Source of the DNA: Tetrapyrgos nigripes
Taxonomy: Eukaryota > Basidiomycota > Agaricomycetes > Agaricales > Campanellaceae
Length of the DNA stretch: 64,000 bases
Assembly: GCA_013368315.1 (NCBI GenBank)
Contig: JAACJM010000024.1
Span: 186,001-250,000 of the forward strand
Direction of reading: 5' to 3'
Shown here piece by piece: positions 1 to 9,890 of this stretch (within the stretch, counting starts at the first letter, position 1; every line of letters starts with the position of its first letter). Under the pieces are notes generated by a model, which saw only the letters and a list, made by a program, of their open reading frames with translations, had not been told where the DNA came from and ran no database searches. The position numbers were made by a program, and so were the translations under genes.

Positions 1-996
1 TCCTCCTGTGCGATAGAACGAACGGTATCATGGGCTTAGAGTTCAAGCTGTACCCAACAAGGAAGGGAAAACACACCAAGGAAAACACTAGCTATTCCAA
101 ACACTCGCTGATCCCGGGCAGTGTCGAGGCGATTGAGAGAAAACAGAGTGTCGACACTCATAAGCTCGCACCACGTCGTTGTAAGGGGTACTGTGGCAAA
201 TTCGCAATAGCGTGAGCAGCATGACAGTGGCAACATAAAATACAATGACACTGCTAGGCCATTTGCATTAAACTTACATGTCGCCCCAGAATCCGTCTTC
301 AATTGCAAGCTCATCAAACCCTGCAGCCCCATACTCGCAGACATGAAACAGAGACATAAGAACGCCCGAGCATCGGTCCAAGCCGCCCCTCTAGTGAATC
401 TGTAATTCACTGTCAGCCAAGAAAAAAAGAAGAAAGTCGAGGAAACTTGCTCACCTTTCATCGGTAATTCCAGGGTACCCCTGATCACTGGTCCAGATAG
501 CCACAGCCGCTGCCATCGTCAATAATGCTTGGATAAAAGTACCTATCATCATCCAGCCACGACTCTTTGTACCCATCAGGTTACCAGCGAACCGTCCTAC
601 GAGTGCCCCGATGATGAAAGAAAGAAGCGAAGCAAGCGCTTGACGATCTCGGCGTAAGAATTGGGTTGTTTCACCCTCCCATAGACGTGCCACGGCGACG
701 GCTAGTTGAGTGGTGTTGCCGGACTGAAAACCACACCAGATGGAAGAGGCTGAGAAGGTGATGGCATTCCTGAAGATATCAATGTAAGTACAAGGCAGAA
801 GTATTGAGAAGCATTAGCCTGGAAGTGGGGACACGCTCACTCACATAAATCCTGACATAAGGTAGTATGCATTCATCTGGAAAGCACAAGCAGAGGTGTC
901 AACATCTCTCCAAAACATTGAAGGCAAGCGAGTAGGCAAGGTGCGTTCTGAAGTGAAAGTTGGTTGGGATCTTTCTGCATCATCAGAGAATGTCAT
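1..996 (-). CDS. DUF1275 (YoaK-like) membrane protein, 3' end beyond window
   Basis: Predicted multi-pass membrane protein of the DUF1275 family, whose function is poorly defined in fungi. The start ATG is at 994-996, about 70 nt downstream of a TATATATA box. Exon 1 encodes a polar N-terminus ending in NAYYLMSGF, the conserved opening of the domain. After an intron beginning near 844, exon 2 carries ITFSASSIWCGFQSGNTTQL and SFIIGALVGRFAGNLMG, typical of the family. The next exons give TDARAFLCLCFMSASMGLQG and LTTTWCELM. After FLG a GTGTGT donor opens an intron whose likely acceptor CAG lies at 6-8, so the first codon inside the last exon restores the FLGG motif at the very window edge. The gene therefore continues to the left of base 1. 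A decayed paralog lies next to it at 1.6-2.9 kb. Introns were placed by eye. Confidence 0.8.
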
Positions 997-1068
997 TTTT
1001 TTTTTGTGAAAACGAAAAGGGGCAGAGCACTAGAGGGAGGAACTGACAGTACTGGAGATTTCTTGAGA

Positions 1069-1076
1069 TGTATATA
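1069..1076 (-). promoter_or_regulatory. TATA box of the DUF1275 gene
   Basis: TATATATA-type sequence about 75 nt upstream of the ATG at 996 on the minus strand, at a usual distance for a fungal core promoter. Confidence 0.4.
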
Positions 1077-1109
1077 TACCCTCAAAGTCTACACCTTTGC
1101 TCTATAGAG

Positions 1110-1157
1110 GTGACACCAAAAATGCTCAGCATTAATGCTCGGCATTTTTGGTGCCAC
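1110..1157. repeat. Near-perfect 48 bp palindrome
   Basis: The two halves are inverted copies centred on ATTAAT; the outer arms read GTGACACCAAAAATGC and GCATTTTTGGTGCCAC. There is almost no loop, so this is a cruciform-type palindrome, possibly a tiny fold-back element upstream of the DUF1275 gene. Confidence 0.75.
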
Positions 1158-1257
1158 TTCTACGTGATCGAGAGTGAGATAGGCTGGAGATAGGTACTTT
1201 TACAAGATCACCGAGAGTGCACACTGGGTGTCGCATCGCAATTGCTTGGCAATTGCA

Positions 1258-1376
1258 TTCACTGCGGACAAACTGCCGTATATCGTTTGCAAAACAGCCC
1301 TGAGCCAATCAGATTTTGAGAAACCGTTTTGCAAACGATATGCGCAAAGTGCATACAGCGTTTTGTCCGGAGTGAA
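1258..1376. repeat. Imperfect inverted repeat (fold-back)
   Basis: The left arm (1258-1295) and the right arm (1326-1376) are inverted copies that differ by small insertions. Both carry ATCGTTTGCAAAAC at the inner side and TTCACT(G/C)CGGACAAA at the outer side. The spacer is about 30 nt. Both strands therefore translate to similar short peptides, which are not genes. Confidence 0.65.
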
Positions 1377-1611
1377 CAAAGGTGGGATATCGATAACTCT
1401 ACCTGACGAAGAGACGGCATGTCAATCACCCCAGGAGGAATAGACTGCAATGAGACGGTATTTTAAATACACTGAGAAAGTCCACACTTCATCTACATCA
1501 TGGGCAGATGATTGTGAGCGATGTAAGACAGACTTAGGAATACAACTCACCCCGCCCTTCGATGTCTTTGTCGGAAGCGTTTCAACAAGTACATTTTGTA
1601 TGAAATCCACA

Positions 1612-2857
1612 TTAGAGAACTGGATGTGTTCTTCGGCGCCACTGATCGTGCCTCGGTCCCTGATATCCGCCTCTTACTAATACCACCGTCTTCGACCCTG
1701 CCACCATCGATGACATGATTGGTAAGAAAGCCCAGCTCAAGTAAATGAGCATGTAAATCGCGACACCAACGGCCAAGAATCCAGGAGAGCCCACAGTGGC
1801 GCGGCAATGCTTCGCGCTGCGATTCCGCCTGTAGGGCCCGGGGTACGTGATGGATGAGTTGAAGCCAAGATAAGACCAAAGACGGAAAACACACCGAGAA
1901 ACACGCAAGCTATCCAATCCACTTGTTGGTCCTGAGCAGTGTCGAGACGATGAAGAGAAAACAGAGCGTCAGCTCCCATGAGATTGCACCAAGTCGTAGT
2001 AAGGGGTACTGTAGCACCGGGCAATAGCCTAAGCGTGGTAACGTATGGTAGCAAATACGACAGGTAAGTCATACTCTGATTTCTAGCAGCAGCCACGTTG
2101 TTTGATGCTAATAAACAGAACACAAAAAAAAAGAGTTACCTGTCGTTCCAGGGTCAGTCTTGAGACGCAAACACATCAGACCCTGCAAACCCAGACTCGC
2201 AGACATAAGACAGAGGCATAAAAAAGCCCGAGCATCGGTCCAAGCGGGTCTACGCATGAACCTGTGATGGTAACGCACTGTCAACATAACAGGAAATGAG
2301 ATTAACTAAATTTCCTCACTTCTCAAATTCCAGGATACCTTTCCCTACTCTTCCAAATAGCACAGTCAACAACGCTTGTATCAAAGTCCCAATCATCATC
2401 CATCCACGACTTTTTGCACCCATCAAATTCCCAATAAACCGTGCTACGAATGCCCCGGTGATGAAGAAAGGAGCACAGCCAGCGTTAGACGATCTCTGAA
2501 TAAAAATAGAGTCGTTTCACCTTCCCATAGACGTGCCGAGGCGATAGCTGATCGAGTGGCGTTGTCAGATTGAAAACCACACCAGACAAGAGAGGCAGAG
2601 AAAGTGATGGTGTCCTTGGAATCACGTAGGCATTTAGATAGATTGTACATTGTCTAACCCATATGAATCCAGATATGAGATAGTATCCGTTCATCTGCCA
2701 AGCGCATGCGGCATGCCGTGGTGTCTACCTCTTCTCTCCAAAACCTTGAAGTCAAGGCAGACGAGGAAACTTTTTCACCGGCCGGTGTCAAACAGAGTCG
2801 TTCCCGAAGAGATTTCGAAAGGCGGGCGTTATCAATCCAAACATGACATCCTGGCAA
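1612..2857 (-). pseudogene. Decayed DUF1275 paralog
   Basis: Tandem paralog of the gene at 1-996, recognisable in all its exons: FWREEVDTTAC, then MNGYYLISGF, TFSASLVWCGFQSDNAT, AKSRGWMMIGT and VPLTTTWCNLM. Three lesions are visible. A 7 bp near-duplication (GCATGC twice around 2703-2715) shifts the frame just before MNGYY. One A is missing near 2465 relative to the intact copy, turning the SFITGA-type segment into an early stop. The donor after SGFI no longer matches. Near 1800 the ARSIA and ATVGSPGFLAVG segments are in different frames. The copy is thus very probably non-functional. Spliced rescue of all lesions at once is unlikely. Confidence 0.75.
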
Positions 2858-3016
2858 GGTCGTAGTCGCTGGGAGAAAAAAATGGGAGCATATCTGTCGA
2901 ACCGTGAGTAGGGTGTAATACAGATACTGCAGAGTTCAGCGTTTTTCGCCTTCGGAAGCCAAGGTGACATTAGACCATTGCGGCCGCGGTAAATATTAGC
3001 GTTTTTATCCGTAGCA

Positions 3017-3370
3017 AACCATCGAAATTTCTTGACTCATCAGGAATATATCTAGAGAACGACTATGGTACGACACTGGAGGAGCCTTGATATTTGCCGT
3101 GCCAGAAATGGTCTATTAGGTTTAGTTCTGTGAGATCGTCAGAGTAATTAGGCCTTTTCAGCAAACATCCAAATTTCTTGAGAGTCGAGACTCATCAGGG
3201 ATGTATCTAGAGAACGACTGAATGGCACAGTACGTCGGCCAACAAACTCTCATTTTTCACTAACTCTGCTTTCACATTTCATTAATTCCATTCCCGTTTT
3301 TGCTGAAGGAGCCTTGATATGCGGCGCCAGAAATGGTCTGAACTTTAGTTTTGTGAGATTGCCAAGAGAA
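3017..3370. repeat. Degenerate direct repeat
   Basis: Sequence blocks at 3017-3150 recur at 3163-3240 and 3302-3370: AAATTTCTTGA, ATCTAGAGAACGACT, GAGCCTTGATAT and GCCAGAAATGGTCT occur in the same order, the second copy being split by about 60 bp. No coding sequence was recognised. The rest of 2858-3690 shows nothing else. Confidence 0.6.
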
Positions 3371-3690
3371 ACTGTCACAGATCAACGACACTCGAGGTGC
3401 GTAGAAGATGAAAAGATGCGGGAGCTAATCATTGTCATGGAAGTTTCCGAGTCAATGACAGCGTTGAATAAAAAAAGCCAAGACTACGCACCCTTCGTTG
3501 TGACATTGGAAAGGGAAATTTGAATTGAGGAGAAGATAAGTTTTGAGCGTGGGGTCAGTCTTTAAGAGTCATAAATGCGTTAAATTCCAGAAAGTATTAA
3601 CAGAAACTGCAATAAGACGGTATAGTAAGTATCCTACATCAAGAAAGGTCCATACTGCGCGTTATCGTTGTCTGCGTACATGGCAATCCA

Positions 3691-4645
3691 TTATGTGAAG
3701 AATTTACGGTTCTCATTCGGGCCAAAGAGGTCCTGTCTAATCTCAGGAAGCATCTGCAATAACACAGGTGTTGAGGAAGGTAATGTAAGACGGAGATAGG
3801 AGCACAACTGACCCTTTCCTCCAAAAGTCGCAATCTCTCATCCAATGTATTGTCGAGAGTGATACGTCCAGAACCGCTGACGAGCTTGACACCGCCGGCA
3901 CTAGAACCAGGCAGAATGAGATTCGGATTGTAAGGTGTAATTGCGGACACTCACAGATCATCGCTCAGACTTCCCTGTACCTCAAACTTGACATCTCTAC
4001 CGCTAATCTCCTTGTACTGAGAAGCTGCGCTCCCAGCAGCCGTCTTGGCCACTTCGACATCGCTCTTCCTTGAGTGTATGGTGACAGATGGTTCCAAGAT
4101 TTGCAGATAACCTTGTATAATGACACCTTCGAGGAATTGGACATAACGGCCCTCGTCTTTGCTCAAATTGAGAAGTTGTTCGCGAGCGACGTTGAAGAGG
4201 TCTTGCAGGTGTTCTTCGCGGCGATGGAGTAATTTAAGACGAGACTTGTTGGTTAATGTGGATTGAGCACTATTAACGCATCGAATGAGAATCAGGATAA
4301 CATCTCGAGCGAGCGGCATACATCTTCTGTGAGATCTCTGCGCTCTTGAGTTTCTTCTCGTACTGGGCGTCGATTGCCTGTTGTTCTTGCTTCACTAGTT
4401 TGGCCTGGGATACGTCATTAAGCCAACATTCTCGATGAGGATGGCTGAGATGCTTCCAACCTTTTCAATGGCGAACTCTTCATCTGCTTTCACCTTGATC
4501 TCTCTGGCCTTCTCCATCGCCTCCTGCTTGATGAAGGCGACCTGTATACTGTTTAAGCATGACGCTATCACTAGACATAAAGCGATTCGAATACCATCTT
4601 GTTGAGTTCATTGAGTACTTCATCGTCATTCATAGGTCGAGACAT
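3691..4645 (-). CDS. vma4: V-type proton ATPase subunit E
   Basis: Peripheral-stalk subunit E of the vacuolar H+-ATPase, which couples the V1 catalytic head to the membrane sector for acidification of vacuoles and endosomes. The start ATG at 4643-4645 gives MSRPMNDDEVLNELNKM. Four further exons follow after short introns (first donor at 4594, acceptor ending 4542). The N-terminal half is a charged coiled coil (EKAREIKVKADEEF, QEQQAIDAQYEKKLKSAE). The C-terminal half has the conserved subunit E core, including RREEHLQDLF, GGVKLVSGSGRITLDNTLDER and LLEERMLPEIR. It ends FFT followed by TAA at 3691-3693. About 230 residues, the usual length. It is divergent from the proteasome gene, with 222 bp between start codons. 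Confidence 0.95.
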
Positions 4646-4867
4646 GGTTGATGATACGAGTGGAACGGATCAGGCAGTGAGCTCAGCTGCACCAGTAAAG
4701 GGGATCCTGTAAAGGCAGCAGCTTTGGAAACAAACAGTACCACATAATACGCTCAGAACAGAAATAGCTTCCCACAGACCCTTTTACTGGCCGCGTAAGT
4801 ACTGAAGTCGCGTCTGTTCTTCACTTCCTTCTACTCTAGAAGGTCTACTTTTTAGATTCCTTCCACA
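4646..4867. promoter_or_regulatory. Shared divergent promoter, V-ATPase E / proteasome beta-6
   Basis: Only 222 bp separate the two start codons, which point away from each other, so both core promoters must lie here. No clear TATA box was seen. Confidence 0.55.
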
Positions 4868-6510
4868 ATGCCCGACATGGTACCTCTCGATCACGCTGGG
4901 CCTCAGCAAAGACAGTTTAATCCATACAGCGACAACGGAGGAACCATCCTAGCTATCGCAGGTGCAGATTTCAGCGTCATTGCAGGCGACACCCGGCAGA
5001 GCGAAGGATACAACATTCAAACGCGATATGCACCTAAAGTCTTTAGATTGTAAGTTCACGCGTTACCTTTCCTTCTTTCTGGCTCAACTTATCCCGACAA
5101 TGTCTTCGTTTTTTCCAGAACAGACAAGGCAGTATTGGCCGTCAATGGATTCGCTGCTGATGGAAATATGTTTGTAAAGAGGGTCAGACAACGTCTCGAG
5201 GTGCGTGTGCCATCTATGCTTGTCTCGCTAATCAACGATGTACTCATATCCTCTCCATTTACTTCTTTCCAGTGGTACCGCCATGCTCATGCAAAGGACA
5301 TGCCTCTTCGCTCGATTGCTCGGCTGATCCAGACGATGCTCTACGGTCGCCGCTTTTTCCCCTACTATGTCTACAACATCCTCGGCGGAATCGAAGAAGA
5401 TGGTACGGCGAATCTGTTTCAACTACCCACTTACCTATTACATCCTCGTTCTCTCTTTGCAAGCAGTAACTCACAGTTTATTTCTGTCTTTTATATCACA
5501 GGCTCTGGGGCAGTATACTCCTTTGACCCCGTGGGTTCATACGAGCGTGAATCCTGCCGTGCAGCAGGTGCCGCACAGTCTCTGGTTCAACCGTTCCTGG
5601 ACAATCAGGTTAGTGTCCCTGTATCTTCATTCACTCTATCTTTTTGGTTCTCGTCACATTACGACAGTGACGTCCATCTCCTGATGGACGCACTATCCTA
5701 TTTCTCCCAAGTCAATGGATGCTGGGTACCTTGCTCAAATTTGACCCGCTTCTTCAACGGAGAGGTTCTATTATCCGAGGTTTCCTTCCTAGCCACTTTG
5801 CCGTACGCTACTTCGTACTAGTGGCCTCTTTGCGATCTCCGACGCTTTCCCGACCGTGCACACTTTCCGCAAAAGTCACATAGGCACTCCGGACCCTCTA
5901 CTATAATCACTATTTCGAGACGCGTCATTGGATACAGGACATCAATACCTACCATGCTCATCGGAATGGAGTGCAGAATACGCGTCCGTACTCGTTCATT
6001 CGCGTTGGTGTTGCTGATGTTCACAATGCACGTATTCCCGATAATTTTCCGATGTGGCTAAGCTGTCGTTGCTACCTGTCATTGCTGGACATTTTTTCAC
6101 CGGCTTGCGTTCATTTTTTTCGCCCTTCTGACCCGAATTGTTATGCATACTCACACTGGTTTCTTTTTTTCTTCCGCCACAGATTTATTTTAAGAACCAA
6201 ACGGCTGCACCTGGCACAACACATCCAAAGCATCTACCTTTACAAGACGTTCTTGGCCTCGTGATCGATTCTTTCACAGGTGCTACCGAAAGGCATATCG
6301 AGGTGCGTCGTTTTTCCTATCTTTCATCCTAGCCTTTTGATCATGGTCTAACATTTCACTTAGGTCGGCGACGGCCTAGAAATATACATCGTATTCGCCA
6401 AAGGCAGTCCACTCCAAGGTCTCGAGAACGTTCCCAATGTACAAGAGATGACTATGACTTCGGATGGAGAGAGGATGTTCATTATTAGGAGAGAGCTGAA
6501 GAAAGATTAA
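4868..6510 (+). CDS. pre7: 20S proteasome subunit beta type-1 (beta-6)
   Basis: Non-catalytic beta-6 subunit of the 20S proteasome core. The start ATG at 4868 opens MPDMVPLDHAGP; the core begins NPYSDNGGTILAIAG and continues GDTRQSEGYNIQTRYAPKVF. Later exons give AVNGFAADGNMFVKRVRQRLE, the MPLRSIARLIQTMLYGRRFF helix, YNILGGIEEDGSGAVYSFDP, GSYERESCRAAG and QPFLDNQ. The last two exons carry IYFKNQTAAPG through SFTGATERHIE and VGDGLEIYIV, ending KKD with TAA at 6508-6510. Splice junctions keep the family alignment intact. One intron, 5609-6182, is 574 bp, about ten times the local norm. It is divergent from the V-ATPase E gene. Confidence 0.93.
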
Positions 6511-8061
6511 TGTGGGTGATAAGCTTTCGTTTTGTTTAGGAAATGCTGTTGGGTAGTATACGATAATGAATGCCTTTTTGTACGATATATTTGCAGTTTG
6601 ATGCTATCGAAGGCTTTTTCGCATGAGTGTCAGGCCTCACTGATTGTTGCTTGCGTCCGAGGAGCTGACACGCCCAGATTGTCAATTTCCTAGCAGTTTC
6701 TATTGTCTGAGACTGAGTCTACGGTGGTACTACTTGTAAGGGGACAGGGAAAGGGAAGAGACTAGGGACTGAGCACTGGGAATGGGAATGACAGGGAAGT
6801 AGACACACTACGGAGGATTCGCATTCTATAGTAGCATTCACTAGCACTGAGCAGATGTACCGAAGAACCAATCACATATCCCCAGTGGAACCATCTACCA
6901 CCGCATTCTTTCTACTCTAATACTATCCTGCCCTCTCCTGCTTCTTCTCCTGCTTCTTCTCCTGCTCCAGTGCCATGCCCATGCCACGCTCACGTCCATA
7001 TCCAAACCCAAAGCAGTTTCACAGGGTGCGAACGGACGGTCATTGGTAAAATCAAGGTGAAATAGGCCGTGACATTGATTATTGAATCGATATCGACTAA
7101 CGTCGGTAGCTTAAGCAACTAAGTAGAATGGTGAATGGTGAATAGCAGAATGGGAGGAAGGGAAGCAGTGATGAAGGGTCCAGGGAAGTACGAGAAGCTG
7201 CTGAATCGGAAGTAGTACGTCTGTATGTGGCTACCGGTAGGTCCTACTGTAAACCATAGACATGGTCTAGGCCCCAGTGTTGTTCCAGAGTGGGGATGTG
7301 CGCTTGTCGAAAGAAGGACAAAGTGCACACAAAAGCCGCATCACTGCGTCGCGATCCGTAGCCATAATCCGTGATTTGCAGTCCGTATCCATATCCGTCG
7401 TCGGCGCCAGTAAGTACCGGGGGGGTGGGGAGGTGTTTTGGGTCGTCGCAGGTCGTTGCAAATCGTAACGGGTCGTCACAATAAACAATAAAACGGTGTT
7501 CACAATTGGAACAAAACAAAACTGGAGGAAGAAGAAGAAAAAGTAGAGGCGGGCGAAGAGAAGGAGAAGGGAGCGGGAAAGGTTGACGTTGGATCACTGC
7601 AGTATTGGAAAGAACCGCTACATCGTCACTCGATGGACAACGCGAGTGACTGGAACATGAACCAGTGGAGTCGAAGTGTAAATGGAGGTGCAGAAAAGTG
7701 GGTTGGGGGATTGGGGAAGGGAGAATTAAACAGATTATGATGTATGTAGACAGGCATGAGAGAAATAAATATACGTATGGCAACAGGTATGGTGAATGGT
7801 GATTCCGAATTCGTGAAAAAGATGTCATGATACAGCATTGAGAGGTCTTGAGAGGCGTAACAAGTAAAGATAACGACAACGATGACGAGGACTGAGAGAG
7901 AAGAAAAACCAAAGCAAAAGCAACGTTGATATTGAGAAGAACCATGCAGAGTCAGAAAGAGAATTGGCATCACTGGCGTTGATGGGTTGAAGGGAAAAAA
8001 ATGGGAGACGGGAATTTTGGTGCGTCATTGTCTCCAACGCCGTGAGTGCGGAAAGGATGGG
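6511..8061. other. Intergenic, no gene recognised
   Basis: The proteasome 3' region, a short CTGCTTCTTCTC repeat near 6950-6975, and long purine/pyrimidine-skewed tracts (7100-8050). The skew produces open minus-strand frames rich in Ser, Leu and Pro with no family signature; these are judged to be artefacts of the pyrimidine bias. Confidence 0.5.
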
Positions 8062-8700
8062 CTAGTGTTTGTGAGCGACACTCTCACTTTGACCTCGAGG
8101 CCGACCGTCCCTACTAGCAGGCCGTGTCGAAGAGTTTAACGAAAGGTCATCCTGAGAGCTTTTAGCAAAGAAGTCATCCTCGTCTTCATACGGTGATGAA
8201 GATGCATTTATCTAGTATGAGACAAAGTCAGCAAACGGTGGAAAGAGAACTAGAAGAGAAAGAAGTTTGCCACTCACCCAACGTCCCAAAACGTCAGCTA
8301 TCCGTGTAGCTTCCTCCGTTGTGAACGTACAGTCCGTCCCTTTCTCAGCGTGCAATTTCATCAACTCGCTCAGCGACCTTTTGCCCTTGCCACCAGATGC
8401 ACTCGGTGTTGCTTCTACTCCGTCTTTTCCATCTGCAGGAAATGCCACCGAGTTCCGGGGTGTCTTTGGGTCTGTCGGAGACTCGTCCATGGTCAGAGAA
8501 CGATCCCAGTCTTCACTCTGGGAACCGTTGGAGTGTAGCGAGACTTTGGACATGGCGAGCTCTGCAGAGCTGACAAGAGAGTCGGAAGACATGGATTCTA
8601 TGAAAGTGGTTTGGGAAAAGGGCCTCCGAAAGTCGTGTAAATAAGGAGGAGGATGTCTTGCCACTGGCACAGACAAGTCGTATTCGTCTAGGACTTTGAA
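8062..8700 (-). CDS. Conserved Ser-rich hypothetical protein
   Basis: Small, disordered, Ser/Thr/Pro-rich protein of unknown function. The main exon reads HPPPYLHDFRRPFSQTTF, then a phosphosite-rich segment (MDESPTDPKTPRNS), a Lys/Gly stretch (GGKGKRSLSELMKLHAEKG) and EEATRIADVLGRW. A 60-70 nt intron with donor GTGAGT follows, then a final exon beginning INASSSPYEDEDDFF and ending ESVAHKH with TAG at 8062-8064. The 5' end is unresolved. The first in-frame ATG is at 8590-8592, but the frame is open through VLDEYDLSVPVARH further upstream, so a 5' exon is likely (possible introns around 8730-8800). The acidic, Ser-rich composition suggests a regulated intracellular protein; no domain was recognised. 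Confidence 0.55.
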
Positions 8701-8938
8701 ACAAGTTCGACTCCGGGTCCTTCAGAGTCAAGTCAAACGGCTATGAAAACGTGAGCAGGCGGAAGTAGCAGTACAAGAGTGGGCCACTGACGAGACACTC
8801 TGGCCTTGGGAGTAAAAGGAGTCACCTCAGTCAGAGTCTGCGGGAAAAATCAACAAACTGCCATCGCGTCGCGACTTCATTTAATTTCTTTTTCACACCA
8901 CCCAAAGCACATCTCTTATTGTTCTACTTTGAAGACAA

Positions 8939-9622
8939 TTGGGGAATATCATTTCTATCTTGGACCAATTGCTCGCCTCTTTTTCCGAGGGACTTTGTAT
9001 TTTTCTATTCCGAGCCCAGGCAGCTCGACTGGGAGAAATCCTTCAGACTCACCGTGTTAGAGAGTCAATCTACATTCTGACTATTTGGCGCTTCCTCATG
9101 ATCAGATATGTCCACAGGGTGCATACAATCTTTCTCTCATTCGACGAACTCAACAAGACTGCTGGTCTAATTTGCCATATGCATACGGCCGGGCCTCGCA
9201 GACCTACAATCTTTCTTTCATTCAACGAACTCAACAAAACTGCTGGTCTAGTTTGTCATACGGCCGCGTCTCGTAGACCGCCTCTTCAAAATTCTGACCC
9301 TGGGCTATCGTTAAACACCTGCAAGCGACTGCCATTCTTCTTGGCTCAGCAGATGCACTCAACTCAGGAGTTCGACCACGTTCATGTACCCAACGGAGAG
9401 CCTCCGTTCACCGGTGTCGCGCCTACCGGTAGGTTTTCCACCTACGACTGTGGCGATCTCAGGGCTTGGAGACGAGGCATGATAGAGAACTCGTCTTTTT
9501 CGGTTTCAAATAAACCATCGATTTTTAAGGAGGTCACTGCGTCCGGCACGTTGGCTCAGTCCCTGATCGAAATTTTTTCAATGTCCATCCAAGGTCGGTC
9601 AAGGAGCATCATGAAGAAGTAG
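8939..9622 (+). CDS. Unrecognised ORF with a 27-residue tandem repeat
   Basis: Open frame of 227 codons without an obvious intron, which is unusual for this genome. It contains two tandem copies of a 27-residue unit starting TIFLSF(D/N)ELNKTAGL and ending RRP, from an 81 bp DNA duplication at about 9125-9285. No known domain, signal peptide or convincing start context was seen. It may be a non-coding tandem duplication that happens to stay open because 81 is a multiple of three. Confidence 0.25.
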   Translation: MGNIISILDQLLASFSEGLCIFLFRAQAARLGEILQTHRVRESIYILTIWRFLMIRYVHRVHTIFLSFDELNKTAGLICHMHTAGPRRPTIFLSFNELNKTAGLVCHTAASRRPPLQNSDPGLSLNTCKRLPFFLAQQMHSTQEFDHVHVPNGEPPFTGVAPTGRFSTYDCGDLRAWRRGMIENSSFSVSNKPSIFKEVTASGTLAQSLIEIFSMSIQGRSRSIMKK

Positions 9623-9890
9623 CACCTTTACTATCCTCTAGTCTACTATTCTGTCAACTACGTGGAGCGAATACCACAACGTTTGGCTCAATAATTCTCT
9701 CAGTATACACACATCGAGCTCTGAAAAGGAACATCCTCCGACTGTCCCTTGTCCTTGAAACGCGAACACCAATAACGGCAGCAATCTTGTGGTTAACGGA
9801 CATATAGATCGACTGACAGCCAGACAGTTAGGGTTCTCTTTCTCGAAAAAAAAATCTATATAGTCTTGCACACAATGCTCTGGATTTTTC

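Noticed and set aside
7244..7945. 233-codon minus-strand frame
   Set aside because: Pyrimidine-biased DNA giving Ser/Leu/Pro codons; no domain, no start context, no homologous pattern.
9875..9877. Upstream out-of-frame ATG before the glucanase start
   Set aside because: Lies only about 18 nt after a TATATAG element (9857-9863), so it is probably outside the transcript; not reported as an upstream ORF.
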